NCBI GenBank assembly: GCA_025358985.1
Contig: JANYHQ010000700.1
Coordinates: 1-6,075 of the forward strand
Length of the DNA stretch: 6,075 nt
Origin: Acidimicrobiales bacterium
Lineage (GTDB): Bacteria > Actinomycetota > Acidimicrobiia > Acidimicrobiales > JANYDT01
Reading direction: 5' to 3'
The notes beneath the pieces are model-generated. The model did not search any database and had not been told where the DNA came from. It saw only the letters and a program-made list of their open reading frames with translations. The position numbers and the translations under genes are program-made. Position 1 is the first letter of the stretch, and every line of letters begins with the position of its first letter. This document shows positions 1 to 6,075 of the stretch, one piece after another.

Positions 1-1
1 C

Positions 2-280
2 GAGACTCTGGAGCGTGACGTCCCGGCACTTCTTGCAACAAGTATGCGAACCTACATTCCGGTCCATGACCTGCGCATCTTCGGCCGAGGCGTTTGGGGT
101 CCGTTCATGTGCTACCGGGCATGCGCTCACGTGCTTGCGGCGCGACACCCAGGCGATGCGCTGTCCATCATCGAACCCTTCGTGAAGGCATCGCCCCGTT
201 CGGTGGAGACGTATCTCGCCCGGGCAGTGTCGGCCCACCGCAACACGATCCAAAACATCAATGGAGAGGCCACCCTATGA
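2..280 (+). CDS. C-terminal end of an unrecognised protein, 5' end outside the window
   Basis: The frame is open from base 2 to the TGA at 278-280, giving 92 visible residues. The first internal ATG is at base 44, but there is no stop upstream of it and no convincing ribosome binding site, so I read this as the tail of a longer gene rather than a 78-residue protein. The visible part starts with a short beta/aromatic stretch (TYIPVHDLRIFGRGVWG) and ends in two or three amphipathic helices (around RACAHVLAARHPGDALSIIEP and ETYLARAVSAHRN). I see no catalytic motif, membrane segment or Cys cluster, and I do not recognise the family. Its stop overlaps the start of the large helicase gene by four bases (ATGA), so the two are probably translationally coupled and may work together. 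In defence operons with such helicases the preceding gene is often the system-specific partner. That role is inferred from context only. Confidence 0.7.
   Translation, partial: ETLERDVPALLATSMRTYIPVHDLRIFGRGVWGPFMCYRACAHVLAARHPGDALSIIEPFVKASPRSVETYLARAVSAHRNTIQNINGEATL
263..269 (+). promoter_or_regulatory. Shine-Dalgarno site of the large helicase gene
   Basis: GGAGAGG lies inside the end of the upstream gene, with its last base 7 bases before the ATG at 277. It is the best ribosome binding site in the region. It fixes the helicase start at 277 rather than at the in-frame ATG at 94, which would add 61 residues of low-quality sequence overlapping most of the visible upstream gene. Confidence 0.8.
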
Positions 281-3200
281 CGGCGTACCGTCTGGACCCA
301 GTCGAAACGTCGCAACGGATCGGTGACAACTACCGCGCCTATTTGGAGTCAACGTTCCGGCCCCGCAACGACGATCGAGCCGCTGAGTTCGCGTTTGCCC
401 TGGCCAACGACACCGATGTGGTCAAGGGTCCATTTCTCCAAGCCAGTGCTCCCTACCAAGCTTCCACATCGCTGCGCGATCTGGTCACCGACCGCACACT
501 GCACCCTGGCGCTCTGCGGTTGGGGATAGACGCAGATAGGGTCCTGTACCGCCACCAAGAGGTGGCGATTCGCAAGGCCGTCACAGGCCGCAACATCATC
601 GTTGCCACCGGTACCGGGTCGGGCAAGACGGAGGCGTTTCTACTTCCCATACTCGACGCATTGCTACGTGAAGACGAAGGAACCCTGGCGCAACCTGGAG
701 TGCGAGCGCTGTTGCTCTATCCGATGAACGCGTTGGTAAACGATCAACTCAAGCGGCTACGCCAACTGCTGGCCGCTGTTCCGGAGATCACGTTCGGGCG
801 CTACGTGGGCGATACAGCCGACGAGCGAGTCAAGGCCGAGGCCAACTTTCGGCAGTTGTTCCCCAACGAGAACATCCTGCCCAACGAGCAATTGTGCCGT
901 AACGACATGAAGGACCGGCCACCGCATCTCTTGGTCACCAACTACGCCATGCTGGAGTACTTACTGATGCGCCCCGCCGATACGGCGTTCTTCGATGGAC
1001 CGACCGGCGATCATTGGCGAGCCATCGTGTTGGACGAGGCCCATGTGTACGGCGGGGCCAAAGGCACTGAGGTAGGCATGCTCATGCGCCGTCTCAAGGA
1101 TCGCATCACGCGCGCCCACCAAGCCCCCATGCAATGCTTCGCCACGTCGGCGACGTTGGGCGGTGGGCCCAAGGATTACCCCGAGTTAGTCGGCTATGCG
1201 TCGGCCTTGTTCAGCGAAACGTTCGCATGGGATCCCGATGACCCCGGCGAGCAGGACGTGGTGGATGCAAAACGCCTCTCACTAGCTCGCTCCCAAGGCA
1301 GCGTCACTTTTAACCCAATGATCTACGCGCGCTTACGAGATATTGTGGTCGAGGGCGACGCAGTCACTGAATGGCGTGCCGTGTTGTCCGAGTTTCACTC
1401 TGATGTCGATGCTTTGGTTGACTGGAGCGGTGAGCCCGGCACCGTCTTGGCCCGGGTGTTGGCGCATGATCTTCGTCTGACCCGTATCCAAGAGGCTCTG
1501 GAGAGGGGTACCCGGTCGGTAAGCGAACTGGTACGTGACTTCTTTGATGGTGCGCCCACCAGCGCCCTGGTCGCCCTCGTGGATCTTGCCGAGACTGCCC
1601 ATCACGACGATGATGCACCGTTGCTTCCTGCCCGTTATCACTACTTCGCTCGAGCGCTTGATGGTGGCTACGTCTGTTTGCACCCAGAACATGTGGCGGG
1701 TGAGCCGGCTCTCTCGCTGGCCCGTGCCCGGTTCTGCCCATCGTGTCTGAAGCACGGAAGGCGATCGGCGCTGTTCGAACTGGCGGTGTGCCGACGCTGC
1801 GGTGCTGAACACCTTATGGGGGATACCAACGTAGAGGTAGGCGGCACCTTCTTTCGCTCCGCAGTCGATCAGCGCGACCCGGGCGTCGTGCTGATCGTCA
1901 GCGAGCTCAGTGCTCCGATTGACGAGGACGAGGACGAGGAGCCCGTAGCGGGCAAAGCCGCAGCCGCATCCACCGACGTTGCCGCGCAGTCGCCGTCGAT
2001 CCTGGTGTGTCCGGAGTGCTGTGCCATCGGTGACAAAAAGACGTGTGCGTGCGCTGTTGATCCCATCAAGACCGTACGCAGCGATGCCCGGAGTTGCGGT
2101 GCCTGTGGTCGGCGTAGTCCCAAGGGAGTGGTGTCACGCATGATCACCGGCAGCGATGCCCCGGTAGCCGTCATCGCCACCGACATATATCAAACGCAGC
2201 CGCCGGCCTCTGATGAGCGCAGCCGGCGTCATTTGGGTGAAGGCCGCAAGTTGCTGTCCTTCGCAGATTCGCGACAAGACGCTGCTTTCTTTGCCTCCTA
2301 CTTGGACAGGACGTACAACCGATCGGTGCAGCGCCGGATGATTGGTCAAGCGGTGCGCGACGTGTTTGCCGACGGGGAGGCCCCTACCTATGACGACCTC
2401 GTCCAGCGGATAACCCGTAGTGCAACGGACCTCCGGTTTCTCGACGACAACAACTCCGCTACCAGCCGCAGAACGGAGGTGGCCAATTGGGTCCACACCG
2501 AGATGTTGTCGTTTGAAAGGCGCCAAACGATCGAAGGGGTGGGATTCGCGAAATTATCTGTACGCATACCTCATCAAGTCGTGCCTATCGAAGGTCTGAT
2601 CCGACTGGGGTTGAGCGAGGCTGATGCGATGTCGTTGCTCCAGGTGTTACTGCTGACCTTGGTGGACGGAGGAGTGCTCACCAACCCCGACGATGTCGAC
2701 ATCACGGACGAACGCTTCGCCCCGCGCAACCGTCCCCGGTACATGCGGGTGGCGGGGTCCAGTTGGGCGGCTGCGGCGTTTGTCCCCGCTACTCGCAACA
2801 AACGGTCGGACTACGTGGAACGAGTATTCGCCCGAACGAACATCGACCGGGACGTCCGCAAGGTACTGCGGCGCATGTGGGAGACGATGACCGGCGACGA
2901 GACGCAGTGGCGTCGCGTGCTGCACCCCACCCAGCACCGAGAGCATGGAGCGGTATTTCAGGTGGAGCACAAGGCGCTCTCGTTTACTCCCGCCGACCAT
3001 CACCTACTGCCGGGGCGCTGCGATCGATGCAAGTCCATCGTATGGCATCACGTGGCCGGTGTGTGCAGCACTATGCGATGCCCCGGCACTGTTGTGCCGG
3101 TGGTGTCCATGGAAGCACTGCGGCGCAATCACTACTTCGGGCTTTACGAACGCCTCAAGCCCATTCCGCTAGGCGTAGAGGAGCACACTGCCCAATGGAC

Positions 3201-5376
3201 GTCCACCAAAGCGGCAGAAGTGCAGGCTCAATTTATCAAGGGTGAGCTGAACGTGCTGTCGTGTTCCACCACATTCGAGATGGGCGTGGACGTGGGTGAC
3301 GTACAGGCAGTGCTGTTGCGCAACGTGCCGCCTACTCCGGCCAACTACATTCAGCGCGCTGGCCGCGCTGGCCGACGTGCAGACGGCGCAGCCTTGGCGG
3401 TGACCTTTGCTCAACGCCGCAACCATGACTTTCATTACTTCCGCAACCCTGCCCGACTCATTGACGGCAAGATCCCACCGCCCCAAGTTCAACTGTCCAA
3501 CCCGGCCATCGTGCGGCGCCATGTACATGCGGTGGCGCTCGCCCAGTTTCTCCGTCATGCCAACGCCGTGCCCGGCGACCTAAAGGTGGGTGCGTTTTTG
3601 TTGGACGAAGCGGCGAGCGCCCACCTCACGGGGTTCCGCCAGTGGCTGGACTCGCGCCCGGTGACCCTTCACACAGCGCTCGCGGCCGTCGTCCCTCCGC
3701 CGCTGCTCGAAAGCATTGGTGTGGCCACATGGAAATGGGTGGCGGCCTTGTTCGACGAAGATCGCGAAGACCCGACGTTCGGTTGGCTCGGCCGGGCCGC
3801 CGAGGAAGTGAGATCAGAATCCGAAACGCTTCTTACCTTGATGGGCGAGGCCAAGGACAGCAACAATTTCTCTGCGGCAATGAACTTCGATCGTGTTCGA
3901 AAGACTCTGGTGGGTCAGCAACTCATACAGTTCCTGGCCAGCCGTAACGTGCTGCCCAAGTACGGGTTCCCCGTAGACGTGGTGGGTCTCAACGTGGTGC
4001 AAACCGGAGCAACCGCCGAGAACGAGATCGACCTCACGCGCGACCTCAGCCTGGCCATCGTGGACTATGCGCCCGGGCACTCCGTAGTGGCCGCTAAGAA
4101 GCTATGGACCAGCAAAGGAATCAGCATCCCCAGGGACCGGGCCCCCTTCACCTTCGCGTGGGCAAAGTGCGAGTGCGGGGCGTTCCGTCGAGGACTCGAA
4201 CAGGTAGGGGCAACTTGCCCAGTGTGCCAGGGGACGGACACGTTGGCCAGCGGCACATTCCTTGTTCCCGTGCACGGATTCGTGGGGGCAGTCGACCCCA
4301 AGCGCAAGCCGGGAGACGACCGACCGCAACGCAATGCCCGGGTTATACGAGAGTTCGGCAGCTTCAAGGGTGAACTCCCAGAGTTCAAACACATTCCCGG
4401 GCTCCGGCGTGACTCGCGAATGCGGACCAGCCGGCAGGGTCGCATCACCATCATCAACACCGGGCCGGCGGGGCGCGGCTATCGGCTGTGCAAATTTTGC
4501 GGCGCCGCTGAGCCGGCGCCACCGTTCCCAACTGCGGTTACTTCGGCGAAGTCCAGAGGGCCCCAAACGCACCAACACGTTCGTACAGGCCGCCCGTGCA
4601 AAGGCATAATGAGTCCCATCCAGTTCGGTCACGAATACCTCACCGACACCCTGGAACTTGACCTGCCGTTGCCCACCGCAATGGCCCCGTCGCTCAAGGC
4701 GGCTACGGGCGACTCAGCCGTGGCCCTGGGTACACCCTTCTTGTCCGCTCTCCAAGCCCTACTCCTAGCAAGTCCTACTCTGGGCATCGAGCAGAGCGAC
4801 CTGAACGGCACTCTTAGTTGGTCCACCCGCCAAGGAGTGCCAACACTCATCATCCACGACTCGGTACCGGGCGGCGCTGGGCACGTATTCCGCATCGCTC
4901 ACCAGTTTCGCGCGCTCATCGAAAGCGCAGTTGCGCGAGTGCGCGAATGTAACTGCGGGTTGGACTCATCCTGCTACGGGTGCTTGCGTGACTACCGCAA
5001 CCAGTTCGATCACGAGCGCCTCACCCGTGAAGATGCCCTCTGGCTACTGGAGTACGCCCTGGAAACTCCATTGGGCGTGCACTCCGACAGTCGGGTGCTC
5101 GACCTGGCCGACCCGAGCGCCCGTCCGCTGGTGGGCGAGCTCTTGGACGATGGGGTTCCGGCTCCGGAAATTGGCTACGAAGTGCACGATTCCGCAGGTA
5201 ACTACATGGGACAAGTGGAGGCTTCGTGGCCTGACCAAAAAGTTTGTCTCGTCGTTGACGTCGACGGACTCCGTGACGCCGCTCTCAACGATGGCGGGTG
5301 GCGTGTCGCCGGCCTTGCGGACGGCGAAAACCTTCGGCGCTGGCTCCGCAGCCCGGCTTATCCCAAAACCGAGTAA
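277..5376 (+). CDS. Very large DEAH-box helicase with MZB/DUF1998 domain, DruE-like (putative anti-phage defence)
   Basis: 1699 aa, a superfamily 2 nucleic-acid-dependent ATPase/helicase, probably cytoplasmic. Lobe 1 shows a Q-motif-like glutamine (YRHQ, Q94), Walker A ATGTGSGKT (110-118, K117), LYPMNAL (147-153), TNYAMLEY (221-228), DEAH (253-256) and SAT (291-293). Lobe 2 shows DSRQDAA (664-670), STTFEMGVD (997-1005) and QRAGRAGRR (1026-1034). An MZB (DUF1998) domain follows, with FGHEYLTD near 1451, DSVPGGAGH (1528-1536) and four Cys (1558, 1560, 1566, 1569). Five more Cys/His clusters occur: C487/490/505/508; C578/581/590/592/607/610; C915/918/930/935; C1298/1300/1314/1317; C1405/1408 with H1432/H1434/C1441. 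An acidic linker lies at 549-555, and about 100 residues follow the MZB domain. Known: MrfA/YprA repair helicases share this core but are about half the length; DISARM carries helicase and DUF1998 in shorter separate proteins; Druantia DruE is a single giant protein. Inferred: a DruE-like defence helicase acting with the coupled upstream gene. All core motifs are intact, with no frameshift. The helicase call is near certain; the DruE subfamily is about even odds. Confidence 0.93.
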   Translation: MTAYRLDPVETSQRIGDNYRAYLESTFRPRNDDRAAEFAFALANDTDVVKGPFLQASAPYQASTSLRDLVTDRTLHPGALRLGIDADRVLYRHQEVAIRKAVTGRNIIVATGTGSGKTEAFLLPILDALLREDEGTLAQPGVRALLLYPMNALVNDQLKRLRQLLAAVPEITFGRYVGDTADERVKAEANFRQLFPNENILPNEQLCRNDMKDRPPHLLVTNYAMLEYLLMRPADTAFFDGPTGDHWRAIVLDEAHVYGGAKGTEVGMLMRRLKDRITRAHQAPMQCFATSATLGGGPKDYPELVGYASALFSETFAWDPDDPGEQDVVDAKRLSLARSQGSVTFNPMIYARLRDIVVEGDAVTEWRAVLSEFHSDVDALVDWSGEPGTVLARVLAHDLRLTRIQEALERGTRSVSELVRDFFDGAPTSALVALVDLAETAHHDDDAPLLPARYHYFARALDGGYVCLHPEHVAGEPALSLARARFCPSCLKHGRRSALFELAVCRRCGAEHLMGDTNVEVGGTFFRSAVDQRDPGVVLIVSELSAPIDEDEDEEPVAGKAAAASTDVAAQSPSILVCPECCAIGDKKTCACAVDPIKTVRSDARSCGACGRRSPKGVVSRMITGSDAPVAVIATDIYQTQPPASDERSRRHLGEGRKLLSFADSRQDAAFFASYLDRTYNRSVQRRMIGQAVRDVFADGEAPTYDDLVQRITRSATDLRFLDDNNSATSRRTEVANWVHTEMLSFERRQTIEGVGFAKLSVRIPHQVVPIEGLIRLGLSEADAMSLLQVLLLTLVDGGVLTNPDDVDITDERFAPRNRPRYMRVAGSSWAAAAFVPATRNKRSDYVERVFARTNIDRDVRKVLRRMWETMTGDETQWRRVLHPTQHREHGAVFQVEHKALSFTPADHHLLPGRCDRCKSIVWHHVAGVCSTMRCPGTVVPVVSMEALRRNHYFGLYERLKPIPLGVEEHTAQWTSTKAAEVQAQFIKGELNVLSCSTTFEMGVDVGDVQAVLLRNVPPTPANYIQRAGRAGRRADGAALAVTFAQRRNHDFHYFRNPARLIDGKIPPPQVQLSNPAIVRRHVHAVALAQFLRHANAVPGDLKVGAFLLDEAASAHLTGFRQWLDSRPVTLHTALAAVVPPPLLESIGVATWKWVAALFDEDREDPTFGWLGRAAEEVRSESETLLTLMGEAKDSNNFSAAMNFDRVRKTLVGQQLIQFLASRNVLPKYGFPVDVVGLNVVQTGATAENEIDLTRDLSLAIVDYAPGHSVVAAKKLWTSKGISIPRDRAPFTFAWAKCECGAFRRGLEQVGATCPVCQGTDTLASGTFLVPVHGFVGAVDPKRKPGDDRPQRNARVIREFGSFKGELPEFKHIPGLRRDSRMRTSRQGRITIINTGPAGRGYRLCKFCGAAEPAPPFPTAVTSAKSRGPQTHQHVRTGRPCKGIMSPIQFGHEYLTDTLELDLPLPTAMAPSLKAATGDSAVALGTPFLSALQALLLASPTLGIEQSDLNGTLSWSTRQGVPTLIIHDSVPGGAGHVFRIAHQFRALIESAVARVRECNCGLDSSCYGCLRDYRNQFDHERLTREDALWLLEYALETPLGVHSDSRVLDLADPSARPLVGELLDDGVPAPEIGYEVHDSAGNYMGQVEASWPDQKVCLVVDVDGLRDAALNDGGWRVAGLADGENLRRWLRSPAYPKTE
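1921..1940 (+). repeat. GACGAG triplicate repeat encoding an acidic linker
   Basis: Three tandem copies of the hexamer GACGAG, followed by GA, encode Asp-Glu repeats (DEDEDEE, residues 549-555) between the first and second Cys clusters of the helicase. Together with the following Ala/Ser-rich residues this looks like a flexible, charged inter-domain linker. The period of six bases keeps the frame if the copy number changes. Confidence 0.7.
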
Positions 5377-5385
5377 CACTGTGAG

Positions 5386-5391
5386 TAGTAT
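5386..5391 (+). promoter_or_regulatory. Possible -10 box for a leaderless vapBC transcript
   Basis: TAGTAT fits the TANNNT -10 consensus typical of actinobacterial promoters and lies exactly 7 bases before the ATG at 5399, so transcription would begin at or next to the start codon. The antitoxin ATG has no good Shine-Dalgarno sequence, which agrees with a leaderless mRNA. No -35 match is seen about 17 bases upstream (CCAAAA). Read-through from the helicase gene is an equally possible source of the transcript. Confidence 0.4.
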
Positions 5392-5400
5392 CCGACGGAT
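5390..5400. promoter_or_regulatory. Perfect 11-base palindrome, candidate antitoxin operator
   Basis: ATCCG-A-CGGAT is a perfect inverted repeat with 5-base arms. It overlaps the end of the candidate -10 box and the first two bases of the antitoxin ATG. Ribbon-helix-helix antitoxins usually repress their own promoter by binding short palindromes at such positions, so this is a plausible operator. A shorter palindrome, CAC-T-GTG, lies just upstream at 5377-5383. An 11-base palindrome can arise by chance, so confidence is limited. Confidence 0.4.
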
Positions 5401-5653
5401 GGCCGTGAAGCGATTCAGTATCTCGTTCGATGCCGACCTTGCCACCGTCGTTCAGCGCCGCGCCGATGAGTCCAGCGAAGCCGTATCGGCATGGCTGGCT
5501 GAGGCGGCGAGGCGGCGAGTCCGCCAGGACGAAATGCTGGGAGCTATTCAGGATTTCGAACACGAGCATGGCGCCATCACCGAAAGGGAACTGGGTGCTG
5601 CCCAGCGTCGCCTGGGTCTCGGTGCCGCTGGTTCACAGCGACAAAGCGCGTGA
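5399..5653 (+). CDS. vapB: Ribbon-helix-helix antitoxin, VapB-like
   Basis: 84 aa. It should neutralise the PIN toxin encoded next door and, with it, repress the pair's own promoter. The N-terminus has the RHH layout: a basic beta strand (KRFSISF, residues 4-10), helix 1 (about 12-24), a short turn, then helix 2 beginning at VSAWLAEAARRRV (29-41). The C-terminal half (FEHEHGAITERELGAAQRRLG, about 53-73) is an acidic helix of the sort that wraps the toxin, and HGxxTxxEL is a pattern I associate with VapB proteins of actinobacteria. I chose the ATG at 5399 because the protein then begins directly before the RHH strand. An in-frame GTG at 5381 would add six residues (VSSIRR) and sits only four bases after the helicase stop. 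There is no good Shine-Dalgarno site for either. The stop overlaps the toxin GTG by four bases (GTGA). Helix 2 is encoded across an imperfect 8-base tandem repeat. Confidence 0.88.
   Translation: MAVKRFSISFDADLATVVQRRADESSEAVSAWLAEAARRRVRQDEMLGAIQDFEHEHGAITERELGAAQRRLGLGAAGSQRQSA
5501..5519 (+). repeat. Period-8 tandem repeat inside the antitoxin gene
   Basis: GAGGCGGC occurs twice in tandem, followed by GAG (2.4 copies). It encodes the start of EAARRRV in RHH helix 2. The period is not a multiple of three, so gain or loss of one unit by slippage would shift the frame of the antitoxin. With so few copies it is probably just a by-product of Ala/Arg codons. Confidence 0.6.
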
Positions 5654-6030
5654 TAGTCCTCGACGCCGGGGCCTTGGTGGCGTTGGAAAATGGAGATCGC
5701 ACTATGTGGGCCGACCTGAAGGCTGCGACGCTTGCCGGCGTGGACGTGGCGGTTCCTGCTGCCGTGGTTGCGCAGGTGTGGCGTGGATCAGCCCGTCAGG
5801 CCCGGCTGTCTAAAGCGCTTGCCGGTTGTGCCATCGCCTCGTTCGACGACGTTGCGCGAGACGCTGGGGTGTTGTGCGGTCAGGCAAGCACAAGCGATGT
5901 GGTGGATGCATCTGTCGCCGTGGTTGCTGTGTCCCTGGGTGCCACGAGGCTGTACACCAGCGACCTAGCTGATCTCCGCCATCTGCTTCAGACTCTTGGT
6001 GCTCGCAACGTGAAGCTCATGCGATGTTGA
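5650..6030 (+). CDS. vapC: PIN-domain ribonuclease toxin, VapC-like
   Basis: 126 aa, the full length of a single PIN domain. VapC toxins are metal-dependent endoribonucleases that cut tRNA or rRNA in the cytoplasm and are held inactive by the paired antitoxin. Visible PIN features are the N-terminal strand IVLDAGALVALE with D5 (and E13), SDVVDA in the middle with D83 and D86, and TSD with D105 near the C-terminus. Where many VapC proteins have the second acidic residue (an E in the PxxxxxE helix), this protein has Q42 in VVAQVWRG, followed by ARQARL (48-53). I recall this variant from related actinobacterial PIN proteins, so it is likely a subfamily trait rather than inactivation. The start is GTG, overlapping the antitoxin stop (GTGA) with no strong Shine-Dalgarno, so translation is probably coupled to the antitoxin. 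RNA target unknown. Confidence 0.88.
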   Translation: MIVLDAGALVALENGDRTMWADLKAATLAGVDVAVPAAVVAQVWRGSARQARLSKALAGCAIASFDDVARDAGVLCGQASTSDVVDASVAVVAVSLGATRLYTSDLADLRHLLQTLGARNVKLMRC

Positions 6031-6075
6031 GCTCGGACTTTCGTTGATCCCCTCCTTGGTAGCGATGGAGCTACG
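6031..6075. other. Downstream 45 bases, no gene seen
   Basis: This short end of the window has no start site or coding pattern I can support. A weak 5-base inverted repeat (GTAGC at 6059-6063 and GCTAC at 6070-6074) lies at the very edge, without a U-run inside the window, so I do not call a terminator. Confidence 0.5.

Noticed and set aside
94..276. In-frame upstream extension of the helicase to the ATG at 94
   Set aside because: It would add 61 residues rich in Arg, Gly and Pro with no family resemblance and would overlap most of the visible upstream gene. The ATG at 277 has a good GGAGAGG site and begins with a plausible family-like N-terminus.
1333..1812. 159-residue open frame on the minus strand inside the helicase gene
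   Set aside because: It lies wholly inside a strongly supported gene, has no recognisable motif and arises from the low stop frequency of G+C-rich DNA.
3355..3375. Tandem CGCGCTGGC repeat
   Set aside because: It simply encodes the RAGRAGR part of helicase motif VI.
4102..4632. 176-residue open frame on the minus strand
   Set aside because: It is antisense to the conserved zinc and DUF1998 region of the helicase, with no domain or ribosome binding site.
5255..5260. TTGACG as a -35 box for a promoter inside the helicase 3' end
   Set aside because: No -10-like hexamer lies 16-18 bases downstream (GCCGCT and similar), and the bases are explained by VDVDG codons.
4931..5398. Longer antitoxin reading frame starting at 4931
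   Set aside because: The frame extends back through the helicase's MZB domain, but its residues there are low-complexity out-of-frame translation. The RHH domain begins right after the ATG at 5399.
6059..6074. GTAGC/GCTAC hairpin as a terminator after the toxin gene
   Set aside because: The stem is only 5 base pairs, and the window ends before any T-run could be seen.
1..6075. CRISPR array, tRNA or rRNA gene, insertion sequence
   Set aside because: I found no regularly spaced repeats, no cloverleaf-like segment and no transposase motifs. Almost every base lies in the four genes described.

Overview
The window reads as a G+C-rich bacterial chromosome or mobile region. An actinobacterium is the most likely source, because of the base composition, the codon use rich in third-position G/C, and a RHH/PIN toxin-antitoxin pair of a type common in that phylum. 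This is inference from style, not a taxonomic proof. Every gene I can support is on the + strand. The genes are packed almost without gaps: a 4-base ATGA overlap, a gap of 22 bases, then a 4-base GTGA overlap. The window therefore looks like part of one operon, or two abutting operons.

Layout. Bases 2-280 hold the last 92 codons of a gene that starts upstream of the window and that I do not recognise. It overlaps the start of a very large gene (277-5376, 1699 aa). That gene encodes a superfamily 2 DEAH-box helicase with a C-terminal MZB (DUF1998, MrfA-type zinc-binding) domain, six Cys/His clusters that probably bind zinc, and a C-terminal tail with a possible nuclease-like fold. Its size and architecture best match the long helicases of phage-defence operons, chiefly Druantia DruE. 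The DISARM helicase and DUF1998 proteins and the housekeeping repair helicase MrfA are relatives but are much shorter. Bases 5399-5653 and 5650-6030 encode a type II toxin-antitoxin pair: a ribbon-helix-helix VapB-like antitoxin and a PIN-domain VapC-like toxin. The last 45 bases hold no recognisable gene.

How the parts may work together. The helicase and the truncated upstream gene are translationally coupled, so the upstream protein is the prime candidate for a functional partner of the helicase. Identifying it decides whether this is a known Druantia-like system or something new. The toxin-antitoxin pair may be transcribed through from the helicase. It may also have its own promoter: a TAGTAT box lies exactly 7 bases before the antitoxin ATG, which suggests a leaderless transcript, and a perfect 11-base palindrome overlaps that start codon and could be the autoregulatory operator. 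The pair could be an addiction or guard module attached to the defence operon, or simply a neighbour in an accessory island. The sequence alone does not decide between these.
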